A DNA stretch of 64,000 nt from Paraburkholderia franconis (lineage in GTDB: Bacteria > Pseudomonadota > Gammaproteobacteria > Burkholderiales > Burkholderiaceae). The stretch's first letter is position 1; each line of letters opens with the position of its first letter. This document shows, one piece after another, positions 56,332-64,000 of the stretch. The stretch covers positions 124,001-188,000 of the forward strand of contig NZ_WHNP01000010.1 in assembly GCF_009362735.1 (NCBI RefSeq), in the 5' to 3' direction. Position numbers and translations under genes: made by a program. The notes below the pieces were generated by a model. The model did no database searches and was not told where the DNA came from. It saw only the letters and a program-made list of their open reading frames with translations.

Positions 56332-58557
56332 ATGTCCCATGTACTACCAGACCGACTGTTGCCGGGCAACCCATACCCCCTGGGTTCGAGCTGGGATGGC
56401 TTGGGCGTGAACTTCGCGGTCTTCTCCGCGAACGCGCAACGAATCGAACTGTGCCTGTTCGAGCCGACAGGCAGAAAGGAACTCAAACGCTACGCACTGC
56501 CCGAATGCACCGACGAGATATGGCATGGCTATCTGCCCCACGCGCACCCCGGCGCCGTCTACGCGTTCCGGGCCCACGGCCCCTATCAGCCGCAAAACGG
56601 GCATCGTTTCAATCCGCACAAGCTGCTGCTCGACCCCTACGCGAGAAAGCTCATCGGTCAGTTCAGATGGTCGGACGCACTCTTCAGCTATCGCGTCCAT
56701 TCGAACAGAATGGACCTGTCGATCGACCGGCGAGACTCGGCGCCCGCCATGCCGAAGTGCGTCGTCGTCGACGAAGCGTTCGACTGGTCCCACGACAAGC
56801 GCCCCAACGTGCCGTGGAACGAAACCGTCATCTACGAAACGCACGTGCGCGGCGCATCGATGCTGCGCAAGGATCTGCGCGCGCCGGAACGCGGCACGTT
56901 CGCAGCGCTCGCGTCGCCGGAATTCATCGAGCATCTGCTCAAGCTCGGCGTCACGGCCGTCGAACTGCTGCCCGTTCACGCGTTTCTCAACGACCGCTTT
57001 CTCGTCGAGCGCGGACTGCGCAATTACTGGGGCTACAACACGGCCGCGTTCTTCGCGCCGGAGCCGTCGTATCTGGCCGCGCACCGGCTCGACGAAATGC
57101 GCATCGCCGTCCGTCAACTGCACGCGGCGGGAATCGAGGTGATACTCGACGTCGTCTATAACCACACGTGCGAAGGCAATGAAATGGGCCCCACCGTGTC
57201 GTGGCGCGGACTCGACAACGCCAGCTACTATCGCCTCATCCCCGGCGACGAGCGACATCACATCAACGACACGGGCTGCGGCAATACGCTCAACCTGCCT
57301 CACCCGCGCGTGCTGCAAATGGTGATGGACTCGCTGCGCTACTGGTCGACGGCCTTCAATATCGACGGCTTTCGTTTCGATCTCGGCGTCACGCTCGGAC
57401 GCGAGCACTCGGGCTTCGATCCCGGCTCGGGCTTCTTCGACGCCATGCGTCAGGACCCCATCTTGTCGCAGCGCAAGCTGATCTCCGAGCCGTGGGACAT
57501 CGGCCCCGGCGGCTATCAGCTCGGCAATCATCCGCCCGGCTTCGCCGAATGGAACGACCGTTTCCGCGATTCCGTGCGCCGCTTCTGGCGCGGCGACGCC
57601 GGCATGCGGCCCGATCTCGCCGCGCGTCTGACGGGATCGGCGGATCTCTTCAACCGGCGCTTTCGCAAGCCGACGGCGTCGATCAACTTCGTCGCGTCGC
57701 ACGACGGCTACACGCTCGCCGATCTCGTCTCGTACACGCAAAAGCACAACGAGATGAACGGCGAGAACAACAACGACGGCCACAACGAAAACTGCAGCTC
57801 GAACTGGGGCGTCGAAGGCCCGACCGACGATCCCTCCATCGCCGAAACGCGCGAACGCGTCGCACGCTCGCTGATCGCGACGCTCTTCATCGCGCTCGGC
57901 ACGCCGATGATGCTCGCCGGCGACGAAATGGGCCGCACCCAGCGCGGCAACAACAACGCGTACTGCCAGGACAACGAAATTTCGTGGATGGACTGGGAAC
58001 GCGCCACGCTCCCGCACGGGCGCACAATGACCGCGTTCTTCGCGCGCATGATCGCCTTGCGCAAACAGCACCCGCTGTTGCGCGAAAACCGTTTCCTGTT
58101 CGGCGATCGCGAAGTGCTGCCCGGTCTTTACGACGTCGGCTGGTTCGACGAGCACGGTGAGGCGCTGACGATCGAAGCATGGCAGGACCCCGAAGGCCGC
58201 GCGTTCACGCTGCGGCGCGCCGGCCCGGGCCTGAACGAAGAAACGGAAGTATTGTTGATGATGTTGAACGCGTCGGCGGCGGCCGTGCGCTTCACGCCGC
58301 CCCCGCCGCACCTGGAATGGCACGTGCTCATCGATACGTCTGACCCGCAAGCGCCGCCCGCTCCCCTCGCGGCGCCCGATCTGGAAGTCGCGGCGCACAG
58401 CATGGCTGTGCTCGCGGCGCAGCCCACGGGCGACGCGGACTGGCAGGCGAGCTGGCGCGCGGGCGCGCAGTACGGCCCGCGTCTGTTGACGGCGCTGCCG
58501 CCGGACCCCGGCACGTCGATGCCGGACCCGGAGCCATCCGAACGGGCGCACGAATGA
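56332..58557 (+). CDS. glgX: Glycogen debranching enzyme GlgX
   Basis: An isoamylase-type GH13 enzyme that removes alpha-1,6 branches, giving linear chains for TreY and MalQ. The 741-residue protein has an N-terminal CBM48 (GVNFAVFSANAQRIELCLF), nucleophile Asp350 in DGFRFDLGVTLGR, acid/base Glu386 in KLISEPWDIGPGGY, and FVASHDGYTLADLVSY. ATG at 56332 has AAGGA before it. The last 40 residues are Pro-rich and not conserved. Confidence 0.96.
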   Translation: MSHVLPDRLLPGNPYPLGSSWDGLGVNFAVFSANAQRIELCLFEPTGRKELKRYALPECTDEIWHGYLPHAHPGAVYAFRAHGPYQPQNGHRFNPHKLLLDPYARKLIGQFRWSDALFSYRVHSNRMDLSIDRRDSAPAMPKCVVVDEAFDWSHDKRPNVPWNETVIYETHVRGASMLRKDLRAPERGTFAALASPEFIEHLLKLGVTAVELLPVHAFLNDRFLVERGLRNYWGYNTAAFFAPEPSYLAAHRLDEMRIAVRQLHAAGIEVILDVVYNHTCEGNEMGPTVSWRGLDNASYYRLIPGDERHHINDTGCGNTLNLPHPRVLQMVMDSLRYWSTAFNIDGFRFDLGVTLGREHSGFDPGSGFFDAMRQDPILSQRKLISEPWDIGPGGYQLGNHPPGFAEWNDRFRDSVRRFWRGDAGMRPDLAARLTGSADLFNRRFRKPTASINFVASHDGYTLADLVSYTQKHNEMNGENNNDGHNENCSSNWGVEGPTDDPSIAETRERVARSLIATLFIALGTPMMLAGDEMGRTQRGNNNAYCQDNEISWMDWERATLPHGRTMTAFFARMIALRKQHPLLRENRFLFGDREVLPGLYDVGWFDEHGEALTIEAWQDPEGRAFTLRRAGPGLNEETEVLLMMLNASAAAVRFTPPPPHLEWHVLIDTSDPQAPPAPLAAPDLEVAAHSMAVLAAQPTGDADWQASWRAGAQYGPRLLTALPPDPGTSMPDPEPSERAHE

Positions 58558-58579
58558 ACACGCGAACGAACGCACGAAT

Positions 58580-58663
58580 ATGAGCACACGAACGGGCCCG
58601 TCAATGAGCACACGAATGAGCACATCGATGAGCACGCCGATGAATGGTGACAATCATGCATGA
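58580..58663 (+). repeat. Degenerate 12-bp tandem repeat with a small open frame between glgX and treZ
   Basis: ATGAGCACACGA, ATGAGCACATCG and ATGAGCACGCCG follow in direct succession (58604-58639), with an earlier partial copy at 58580. They keep a 27-codon frame open from 58580 whose TGA (58661-58663) overlaps the treZ start region. Whether it is translated is unknown. Confidence 0.55.
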
Positions 58664-60728
58664 ACGTCCGATCGACCCTCACGCGCATCATCACGCGCAC
58701 TGCCTGCCGTTCGGTGCGCAGCTGCTCGGCGCGGCGAGCGCGAAACCGCGCACGCGCTTCAGGCTGTGGGCGCCGTCGTGCGCGAAGGTGCAGGTGATGA
58801 TCGAAAGCGGCCCCGCGCAGGGCCTGCTCGACATGAGCGCGACAGGCAACGGCTGGTTCGAAACGGAAGCCGGATGCGGCGCGGGCACGCTGTATCGCTA
58901 CAAGCTCGACGGCGCGCTGATGGTGCCCGACCCCGCGTCGCGCTTCCAGCCGCAGGACGTGCACGGCCCGAGCGAGGTGATCGACCCGCGCGCCTACCAC
59001 TGGCAGCACACGCACTGGAGCGGGCGCCCGTGGGAAGAGATGGTGCTGTACGAGCTGCACGTCGGCGCGCTGGGCGGCTACGCGGGCGTGATGACGCGCC
59101 TGCCCGAGATCGCGGCGCTCGGCGTCACCGCAATCGAGCTGATGCCGCTCAACGACTTTCCGGGCCAGCGCAACTGGGGCTACGACGGCGTGCTGCCGTA
59201 TGCGCCCGACTCCGCGTATGGCCGCCCCGACGACCTGAAAGCGCTGATCGACGCCGCGCACGGCCTCGGCCTCGCCGTTTTCCTCGACGTGGTCTACAAC
59301 CACTTCGGTCCGGACGGCAATTATTTGCAGCAGTATGCGAAGCCCTTCTTCCGCGAAGGCACACATACGCCGTGGGGCCCCGCGATCGACTTCGAGCGCA
59401 GCGAAGTGAGCGAGTTCTTCAGCGACAACGCGCTCTACTGGCTCAACGAATATCGGATCGACGGCCTGCGCCTCGACGCCGTGCATGCGATCGACAACGA
59501 CACGTGGCTGCGCGGTTTCGCCGATCACGTGCGCGCGCATATGCAGCACGGACGTCACGTGCATCTCGTGCTCGAAAACGAGCGCAATACGGCGAACCTG
59601 CTCGACACGCACTTCACCGCGCAATGGAACGACGACGCGCACAACACGCTGCACGTGCTGCTGACGGGCGAGCACGAAGGCTATTACGCCGCTTACGCCG
59701 ATCAGCCGGTCCATAAGCTCGCGCGGATACTCGGCAGCGGCTTCGGCTATCAGGGCGATCCTTCGCCCATCCACCACGGCAAGCCGCGCGGCCAGCCGAG
59801 CGGCCATCTGCCGCCCGCGTCGTTCGTGATGTTCCTGCAGAACCACGATCAGATCGGCAATCGCGCGATGGGCGACCGTCTGCGCGCGCTGTGCGCCGAC
59901 GACGCGCTGCTCGCCGCGACGGGCCTGCTGCTGCTGTCGCCGCAAATTCCGCTGCTGTTCATGGACGAAGAGTACGGCTCGAAGCAGCCGTTCCTGTTCT
60001 TCACCGACTACACAGGCGATCTCGCGAACGCCGTGCGCGAAGGACGCCGCAAGGAATTTGCGCGCTTCTCCGCGTTCGCCGACGAAAAGCGCCGCGCGCA
60101 GATTCCCGATCCGAACGATCCGCAGACGTTCGCGAAGTCGTCGCCGCCCGCCGCGCGCAGCAACGACACGCCCGACGACAACGAAGCGTTCGAATGGATG
60201 CACTTCTACAAGTCGGCGCTGGCCGTGCGCGCGAAGCTGATCGCGCCGCGCCTGCAGCGCGCGAAGCCGCTCGGCGCGGCCGTGCTGAAGGCGAACGGCG
60301 GACACGATGCGAACGCGCTCGTCGCGCGCTGGAAGCTCGATGACGGCGAGACGCTGTCGATCGCATTGAATCTCGGCAACGAAGCGGTGCGGCTCGAAAC
60401 CCAGCCCGAGGGCAAGGTGATCTTCGAGACGCCGCCGCGCGTGCGTGATCGCGTCGATGCGGGCGAGCTGCCGTCGAATGCGTTCGTCGCATGGCTGACG
60501 GGCGACGTCTGCGAGTACGCGGTCGGTCACGACGCGCGCAAGAACGCCGACGCCGATTACGCGGCATGGGACCAGAGTACGGCGCCAAAGCGCCAGCTCT
60601 CGTCCACCGCTTTGCATGGGACCAGAGTAGGTGCTCTGCATGGGGCTGGAGAAGGTGCTAAAGCACTGGCTCCAGCCGACAGCTCAAGCGCCAACTCTGG
60701 TCGACCGCTTTGCATGGGACCAGAGTAA
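58644..60728 (+). CDS. treZ: Malto-oligosyltrehalose trehalohydrolase TreZ, with repeat-encoded C-terminal tail
   Basis: Releases trehalose from the malto-oligosyl-trehalose made by TreY. The GH13 protein has nucleophile Asp278 in GLRLDAVHAID, acid/base Glu311 in VLENERNT, and FLQNHDQIGNRA. The frame gives 694 residues, but the last 53 (from Trp-Asp-Gln-Ser) are encoded by the nested hairpin repeats that start at 60564, so the natural stop has apparently been lost and a foreign tail added. The start may be the ATG at 58644 or at 58656. Confidence 0.94.
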   Translation: MVTIMHERPIDPHAHHHAHCLPFGAQLLGAASAKPRTRFRLWAPSCAKVQVMIESGPAQGLLDMSATGNGWFETEAGCGAGTLYRYKLDGALMVPDPASRFQPQDVHGPSEVIDPRAYHWQHTHWSGRPWEEMVLYELHVGALGGYAGVMTRLPEIAALGVTAIELMPLNDFPGQRNWGYDGVLPYAPDSAYGRPDDLKALIDAAHGLGLAVFLDVVYNHFGPDGNYLQQYAKPFFREGTHTPWGPAIDFERSEVSEFFSDNALYWLNEYRIDGLRLDAVHAIDNDTWLRGFADHVRAHMQHGRHVHLVLENERNTANLLDTHFTAQWNDDAHNTLHVLLTGEHEGYYAAYADQPVHKLARILGSGFGYQGDPSPIHHGKPRGQPSGHLPPASFVMFLQNHDQIGNRAMGDRLRALCADDALLAATGLLLLSPQIPLLFMDEEYGSKQPFLFFTDYTGDLANAVREGRRKEFARFSAFADEKRRAQIPDPNDPQTFAKSSPPAARSNDTPDDNEAFEWMHFYKSALAVRAKLIAPRLQRAKPLGAAVLKANGGHDANALVARWKLDDGETLSIALNLGNEAVRLETQPEGKVIFETPPRVRDRVDAGELPSNAFVAWLTGDVCEYAVGHDARKNADADYAAWDQSTAPKRQLSSTALHGTRVGALHGAGEGAKALAPADSSSANSGRPLCMGPE

Positions 60729-60903
60729 GGTGCTCTGCATGGGGCTGGAGAAGGTGCTAAAGCACTGGCTCCAGCCGACAGCTTAAGCGCCAACTCTGGT
60801 CGACCGCTTTGCATGGGACCAGAGTAAGGCGCTCTGCATGGGGCTGGAGAAGGTGCTAAAGCACTAACTCCAGCCGACCGCTAAAGCGCCAACTCTGGTC
60901 GAC
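60564..60903. repeat. Nested hairpin repeat cluster, locus 2
   Basis: One partial unit and three nearly identical composite units with a 98-99 base period (60614, 60712, 60811). Each composite has outer arms GACCAGAGT/ACTCTGGTC enclosing a full inner hairpin GGCTGGAG/CTCCAGCC with GTGCT/AGCAC core. This is the family of locus 1 (17139-17428), where the outer arms are GACCGGAGT/ACTCCGGTC: the differing base pair has changed on both sides. The cluster covers the 3' end of treZ and stops just before the malQ ribosome site. Confidence 0.93.
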
Positions 60904-60918
60904 ACAGGAGTGACACGT

Positions 60919-63099
60919 TTGGCCACTACCCGACGCCCCGGCATGCCCGTCGACAGCCTCGCCGCGCGCGCAGGCTTCGAGGTCGAATGGGAAGACGCGC
61001 ATCGCAGGAAACAGCGCGTGCCCGACAGCACGCTCGCCGTGCTGCTCGAACGCATGGGCCTGCCTTGCGCGAGCGCCACGCAGGTCCGCCAGAGCACGGC
61101 CGCGCTCGAAGCCGAACTGTCCGGCCGCAAGCTGCCGCCGCTGATGACGGTCGAATGCGGGCGCGGCATCGCGTTGCCCGCCGCCGCGATCAAGTCGGGC
61201 AGCCACTACCGGATCGAACTGGAAAGCGGCTCGCTGATCGACGGCCGCTTCACGGCGCCCAAGGGCGAAGCGGCGCTGCTCTCGCCGATCGACGAGCCCG
61301 GCTATCACACGCTCGTGCTCAACGATCACCGGATGACGCTCGCCGTCGCGCCCCCGCGCTGCTACACCGTCGCCGATGCATGGCACGCGATGCACGGCGA
61401 CGACGCCAGCCCGCCGCCGCTGTGGGGCATCGCCGCGCAGATCTACGGCTTGCGCCGGATCGGCGACGGCGGCATCGGCGACTACACGGCGCTCGCGACG
61501 CTTGCGATCGAAAGCGCGAAACGCGGCGCGCATGCGCTCGCGATCAGCCCGACGCACGCGATGTTCAGCGCGCTGCCGAAAAGCTTCAGTCCGTATTCGC
61601 CGTCGTCGCGATTGTGGCTGAACGTCACGCATATCGATCCCGCCGCCGTGTTCGGTGCGCAAGCCGCGCAAGCCGCGCTCGATGCAGCGGGCGCCGCCGA
61701 TGCCTGGACGCAACTGGAACCGCTGCCGCTGATCGACTGGAAAACGGCGATCCCGCTGAAGCTCAAGATGCTGCGCGTGCTGTTCGAACGCTTCTGCGCA
61801 AACGAGCGCGCGCAAGATCTGCCGCGCGCGCTGGAATTTCACGGCTTCTGCGAGCGCGGCGGCCGCGCGCTCGAAGACCATGCGCGCTTCGAAGCGTTGC
61901 ATGCGTTCCAGTTGCAGCACGGAGGCGAAGGCTACTGGCGCAAGTGGGCCGAGCGGCTGCAAGATCCGCGCAGCCCCGAAGTCGAGGCGTTTGCGAACGA
62001 GCATCGGCATGAAGTCGAGTTCCATCTGTTCTTGCAATGGCTCGCCGCGAAGGGCCTGTCGCACGCACAGCATGCGGCGCGCGATGCGGGCATGGCCGTC
62101 GGACTGATTGCGGATCTCGCCGTCGGCTGCGACAGCGCGGGCTCTCACGCCTGGTCGTATCGCGACGACATGCTGCAAGGCGTCTCCGTCGGCGCGCCGC
62201 CCGATCTGTTCAACCAGGCGGGTCAGGCGTGGGGCCTCACGACCTTCTCGCCGCGCGCGATGCGCAACCAGGGCTTCTCCGCGTTTATCGACATGCTGCG
62301 CACCGCGTTCGCATACGCGGGCGGCATCCGCATCGATCACATCCTCGGCTTGCGTCGGCTGTGGCTCGTGCCCGAAGGCGAGCCCGCGAAGAACGGCGCG
62401 TATCTGCGCTATCCGCTCGAAGACATGCTCCGGCTGATCGCGCTCGAATCGTGGCGGCATCGCGCGATCGTGATCGGCGAGGACCTGGGCACCGTGCCGC
62501 CCGGCTTGCGCGAGCGGCTGACGGAGCACGGGCTAGCTGGCATCCGCGTGCTGTGGTTCGAGCGCACGAAGGACGGCAGCGGCTTCAAGCCGCCCGCCGA
62601 GTGGGACCGCCACGCCGTCGCGACGACGACCACGCACGATCTGCCGACTGTCACCGGCTGGTGGCGCGGCGAAGACATCGTGTGGCGCAATCGCGTCGGG
62701 CAGACGGCTCCGCGCGCCGATGGCCGTGACCCCGTCGCGCTCGCGCAGGCCGAACGCGCCGACGACCGCGCCGCGTTGTGGCAGGCGTTCCAGCAGGCGG
62801 GCATCGCGCCGCATGATGTCGCTGCGCCGCCGCCCGACGATGCGCCCGTCGACGAAGCGCTCGCGTTCGTCGCCGTCACGCCTTCGCCGCTCGTCACGTA
62901 TCCGCTCGAAGACCTGCTCGGTCTCCCGGACCAGCCGAATCTGCCCGGCTCGATCGACGAGCATCCGAACTGGCGCCGCCGCGTGACGCAGCCCGTCGAA
63001 GCGCTCTTTGCCGATGAAACGTTTTGCGACCGCCTGCTCGCGATCGAGCGGGCCCGCACCGATCCAACCTCAGCATCTTCGTTGTCCGATACGCCATGA
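60919..63099 (+). CDS. malQ: 4-alpha-glucanotransferase MalQ
   Basis: A GH77 enzyme that shuffles alpha-1,4-glucan segments between chains. It has nucleophile Asp473 in RIDHILGLRRLW, acid/base Glu521 in IGEDLGTVPP and Asp574 in TTTTHDLPTV. The start is placed at the TTG (60919), eight bases after AGGAG; the GTG at 60910 overlaps that ribosome site and cannot use it, and an ATG at 60943 is a second choice. The 726-residue product has the usual long N-terminal domain of this group. Its stop overlaps the treY start by four bases. Confidence 0.93.
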   Translation: MATTRRPGMPVDSLAARAGFEVEWEDAHRRKQRVPDSTLAVLLERMGLPCASATQVRQSTAALEAELSGRKLPPLMTVECGRGIALPAAAIKSGSHYRIELESGSLIDGRFTAPKGEAALLSPIDEPGYHTLVLNDHRMTLAVAPPRCYTVADAWHAMHGDDASPPPLWGIAAQIYGLRRIGDGGIGDYTALATLAIESAKRGAHALAISPTHAMFSALPKSFSPYSPSSRLWLNVTHIDPAAVFGAQAAQAALDAAGAADAWTQLEPLPLIDWKTAIPLKLKMLRVLFERFCANERAQDLPRALEFHGFCERGGRALEDHARFEALHAFQLQHGGEGYWRKWAERLQDPRSPEVEAFANEHRHEVEFHLFLQWLAAKGLSHAQHAARDAGMAVGLIADLAVGCDSAGSHAWSYRDDMLQGVSVGAPPDLFNQAGQAWGLTTFSPRAMRNQGFSAFIDMLRTAFAYAGGIRIDHILGLRRLWLVPEGEPAKNGAYLRYPLEDMLRLIALESWRHRAIVIGEDLGTVPPGLRERLTEHGLAGIRVLWFERTKDGSGFKPPAEWDRHAVATTTTHDLPTVTGWWRGEDIVWRNRVGQTAPRADGRDPVALAQAERADDRAALWQAFQQAGIAPHDVAAPPPDDAPVDEALAFVAVTPSPLVTYPLEDLLGLPDQPNLPGSIDEHPNWRRRVTQPVEALFADETFCDRLLAIERARTDPTSASSLSDTP

Positions 63100-64000
63100 C
63101 TGTCCCGCGCGCCACGCTCCGACTCCAGTTCCATCGCGGCTTCACATTCGACGATGCGCTCGCGCACGTCGACTACTTCGCCACGCTCGGCGTGAGCCAC
63201 CTGTACGCATCACCCGTCACGACGGCGACGCCCGGCTCGATGCACGGCTACGACACGGTCGACTACAGCCAGGTCAGCGCCGAATGCGGCGGCGAAAACG
63301 GCCTGCGGCGCCTTGCCGACAAGCTGCACGAACGCGGCATGGGCCTGATCGTCGACATCGTGCCGAATCACATGGGCGTGAGCCGGCACAACGCGTGGTG
63401 GCAGGACATTCTCGAATGGGGCCGGCACAGCGCCCATGCGCGCTATTTCGACGTCGACTGGCACTCGCCCGATCCCGCGCTGCGCGGCAAGGTGCTGATG
63501 CCCGTGCTCGGCGCGGCCTACGGCGAAGAGCTGATGTCAGGACGCATCGCGTTGCGCTTCGATGCCGATAGCGGCCGCTTCGATATCGCCTATGGCGATC
63601 ACGCGTGCCCCGTGTGTCCCGTCGATTACGCGGCGATTTTGCAGTCGGCGGATCGCGCCGACCTCAGCGCGCTCGCCGAGCGCTTCGCTCCCGTGACGAC
63701 GCAGCCCGCCGATCAGCCTCGCGCCATCGAAGGCCGCGAAGCGCTCGTCGAGTTCGTGCGGCAGAACGGCGCGTCGGCGATCGAGTTCGTGCTCGAAACA
63801 TACTCGCCGCACGAGCCCGTCACGCGCGACCGCCTGCACCGGCTGATCGAGCGGCAGCATTTCCGGCTTGCATGGTGGCGCACGGCATCGGACGAAGTGA
63901 ACTGGCGGCGCTTCTTCGATATCAGCTCGCTCGCGGCCGTGCGCGTCGAGCGCCCCGAAGTGTTCGACGCCGTGCACGCGCTGACCTTCCGGCTATATGC
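63096..64000 (+). CDS. treY: Malto-oligosyltrehalose synthase TreY (partial, runs off the window)
   Basis: Turns the reducing-end glucose of a maltodextrin into an alpha,alpha-1,1-linked unit, the substrate of TreZ. The first 301 codons are present. The start MTVPRATLRLQFHRGFTFDD, then HGYDTVDYSQVSAECGGE and IVDIVPNHMGVS, are typical of TreY. ATG at 63096 overlaps the malQ stop (ATGA). The catalytic centre lies in the part beyond the window. Confidence 0.95.
   Translation, partial: MTVPRATLRLQFHRGFTFDDALAHVDYFATLGVSHLYASPVTTATPGSMHGYDTVDYSQVSAECGGENGLRRLADKLHERGMGLIVDIVPNHMGVSRHNAWWQDILEWGRHSAHARYFDVDWHSPDPALRGKVLMPVLGAAYGEELMSGRIALRFDADSGRFDIAYGDHACPVCPVDYAAILQSADRADLSALAERFAPVTTQPADQPRAIEGREALVEFVRQNGASAIEFVLETYSPHEPVTRDRLHRLIERQHFRLAWWRTASDEVNWRRFFDISSLAAVRVERPEVFDAVHALTFRLY

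Noticed and set aside
55433..56486. Several short open frames (60-240 codons) inside the glgB-glgX element
   Set aside because: They fall in both strands of the inverted repeat, have no ribosome sites or family motifs, and change with arm orientation.
60564..60903. Possible CRISPR array
   Set aside because: Units are palindromic over most of their length, contiguous at 98-99 bases, with no unique spacers and no cas genes nearby.

Overview
The window looks like chromosomal DNA of a Burkholderiaceae beta-proteobacterium, most likely Paraburkholderia or a close relative. This rests on high GC, the rpsU-yqeY-dnaG-rpoD block, RpoD with a long Lys/Ala-rich N-terminus, BPSS1780-, DUF3563- and DUF1345-type proteins, a Burkholderia-type FAD sugar dehydrogenase, and a GlgE/TreS/TreYZ glucan-trehalose cluster. 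No plasmid, phage-structural, rRNA or CRISPR locus is seen.

Layout. 1-1200: a tyrosine integrase abuts the 3' end of a CAU-anticodon tRNA with an unusual class II shape; this is the edge of an integrated element whose body lies left of the window. 1200-8260: rpoD, dnaG, yqeY and rpsU (minus strand) with tandem terminators and extended -10 promoters, then a BaiN-type flavoprotein. 8259-13541: tsaD, folE2 and the isoprenoid operon xseB-ispA-dxs. 13828-17081: a Rieske oxygenase, sseA and a dienelactone hydrolase. 17139-17428 holds a cluster of nested hairpin repeats. 17476-24839: ndh, polA, a LOG-family gene starting one base from polA, and a LysR regulator divergent from a split chromate transporter.

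24871-33374: AMP nucleosidase, a DUF2782-like exported protein, thrB, a BPSS1780 membrane protein, the ohrR/ohr peroxide pair with matching operators, a decayed photolyase remnant, DUF3563, a PHB-depolymerase-like esterase and a PAP2 phosphatase. 33484-36561: modABC and modE. 36655-40487: tautomerase, LysR, a low-complexity exported protein, an Xre/RES toxin-antitoxin pair and a PrpB-like phosphatase. 40636-44656: a three-subunit FAD sugar dehydrogenase whose cytochrome subunit is out of frame at fifteen copies of a hexanucleotide. 45116-45781: a DUF1345 membrane protein.

46298-64000: glgE, treS-mak, glgB, [inverted-repeat element], glgX, treZ, [nested hairpin repeats], malQ and treY (cut by the window end). 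Together these can turn trehalose into maltose (TreS), maltose-1-phosphate (Mak) and linear glucan (GlgE), branch it (GlgB), debranch and remodel it (GlgX, MalQ), and return it to trehalose (TreY, TreZ). Start/stop overlaps join glgE-treS-glgB and malQ-treY, while two non-coding repeat elements break the run; the second has changed the 3' end of treZ.

No wholly new multi-gene system was found. The most unusual signals are non-coding or structural: the nested hairpin family present at two loci 43 kb apart with compensating arm changes, the class II CAU tRNA, the glgB-glgX inverted repeat, the shared-strand terminators after rpsU, and the frameshifted cytochrome c gene.
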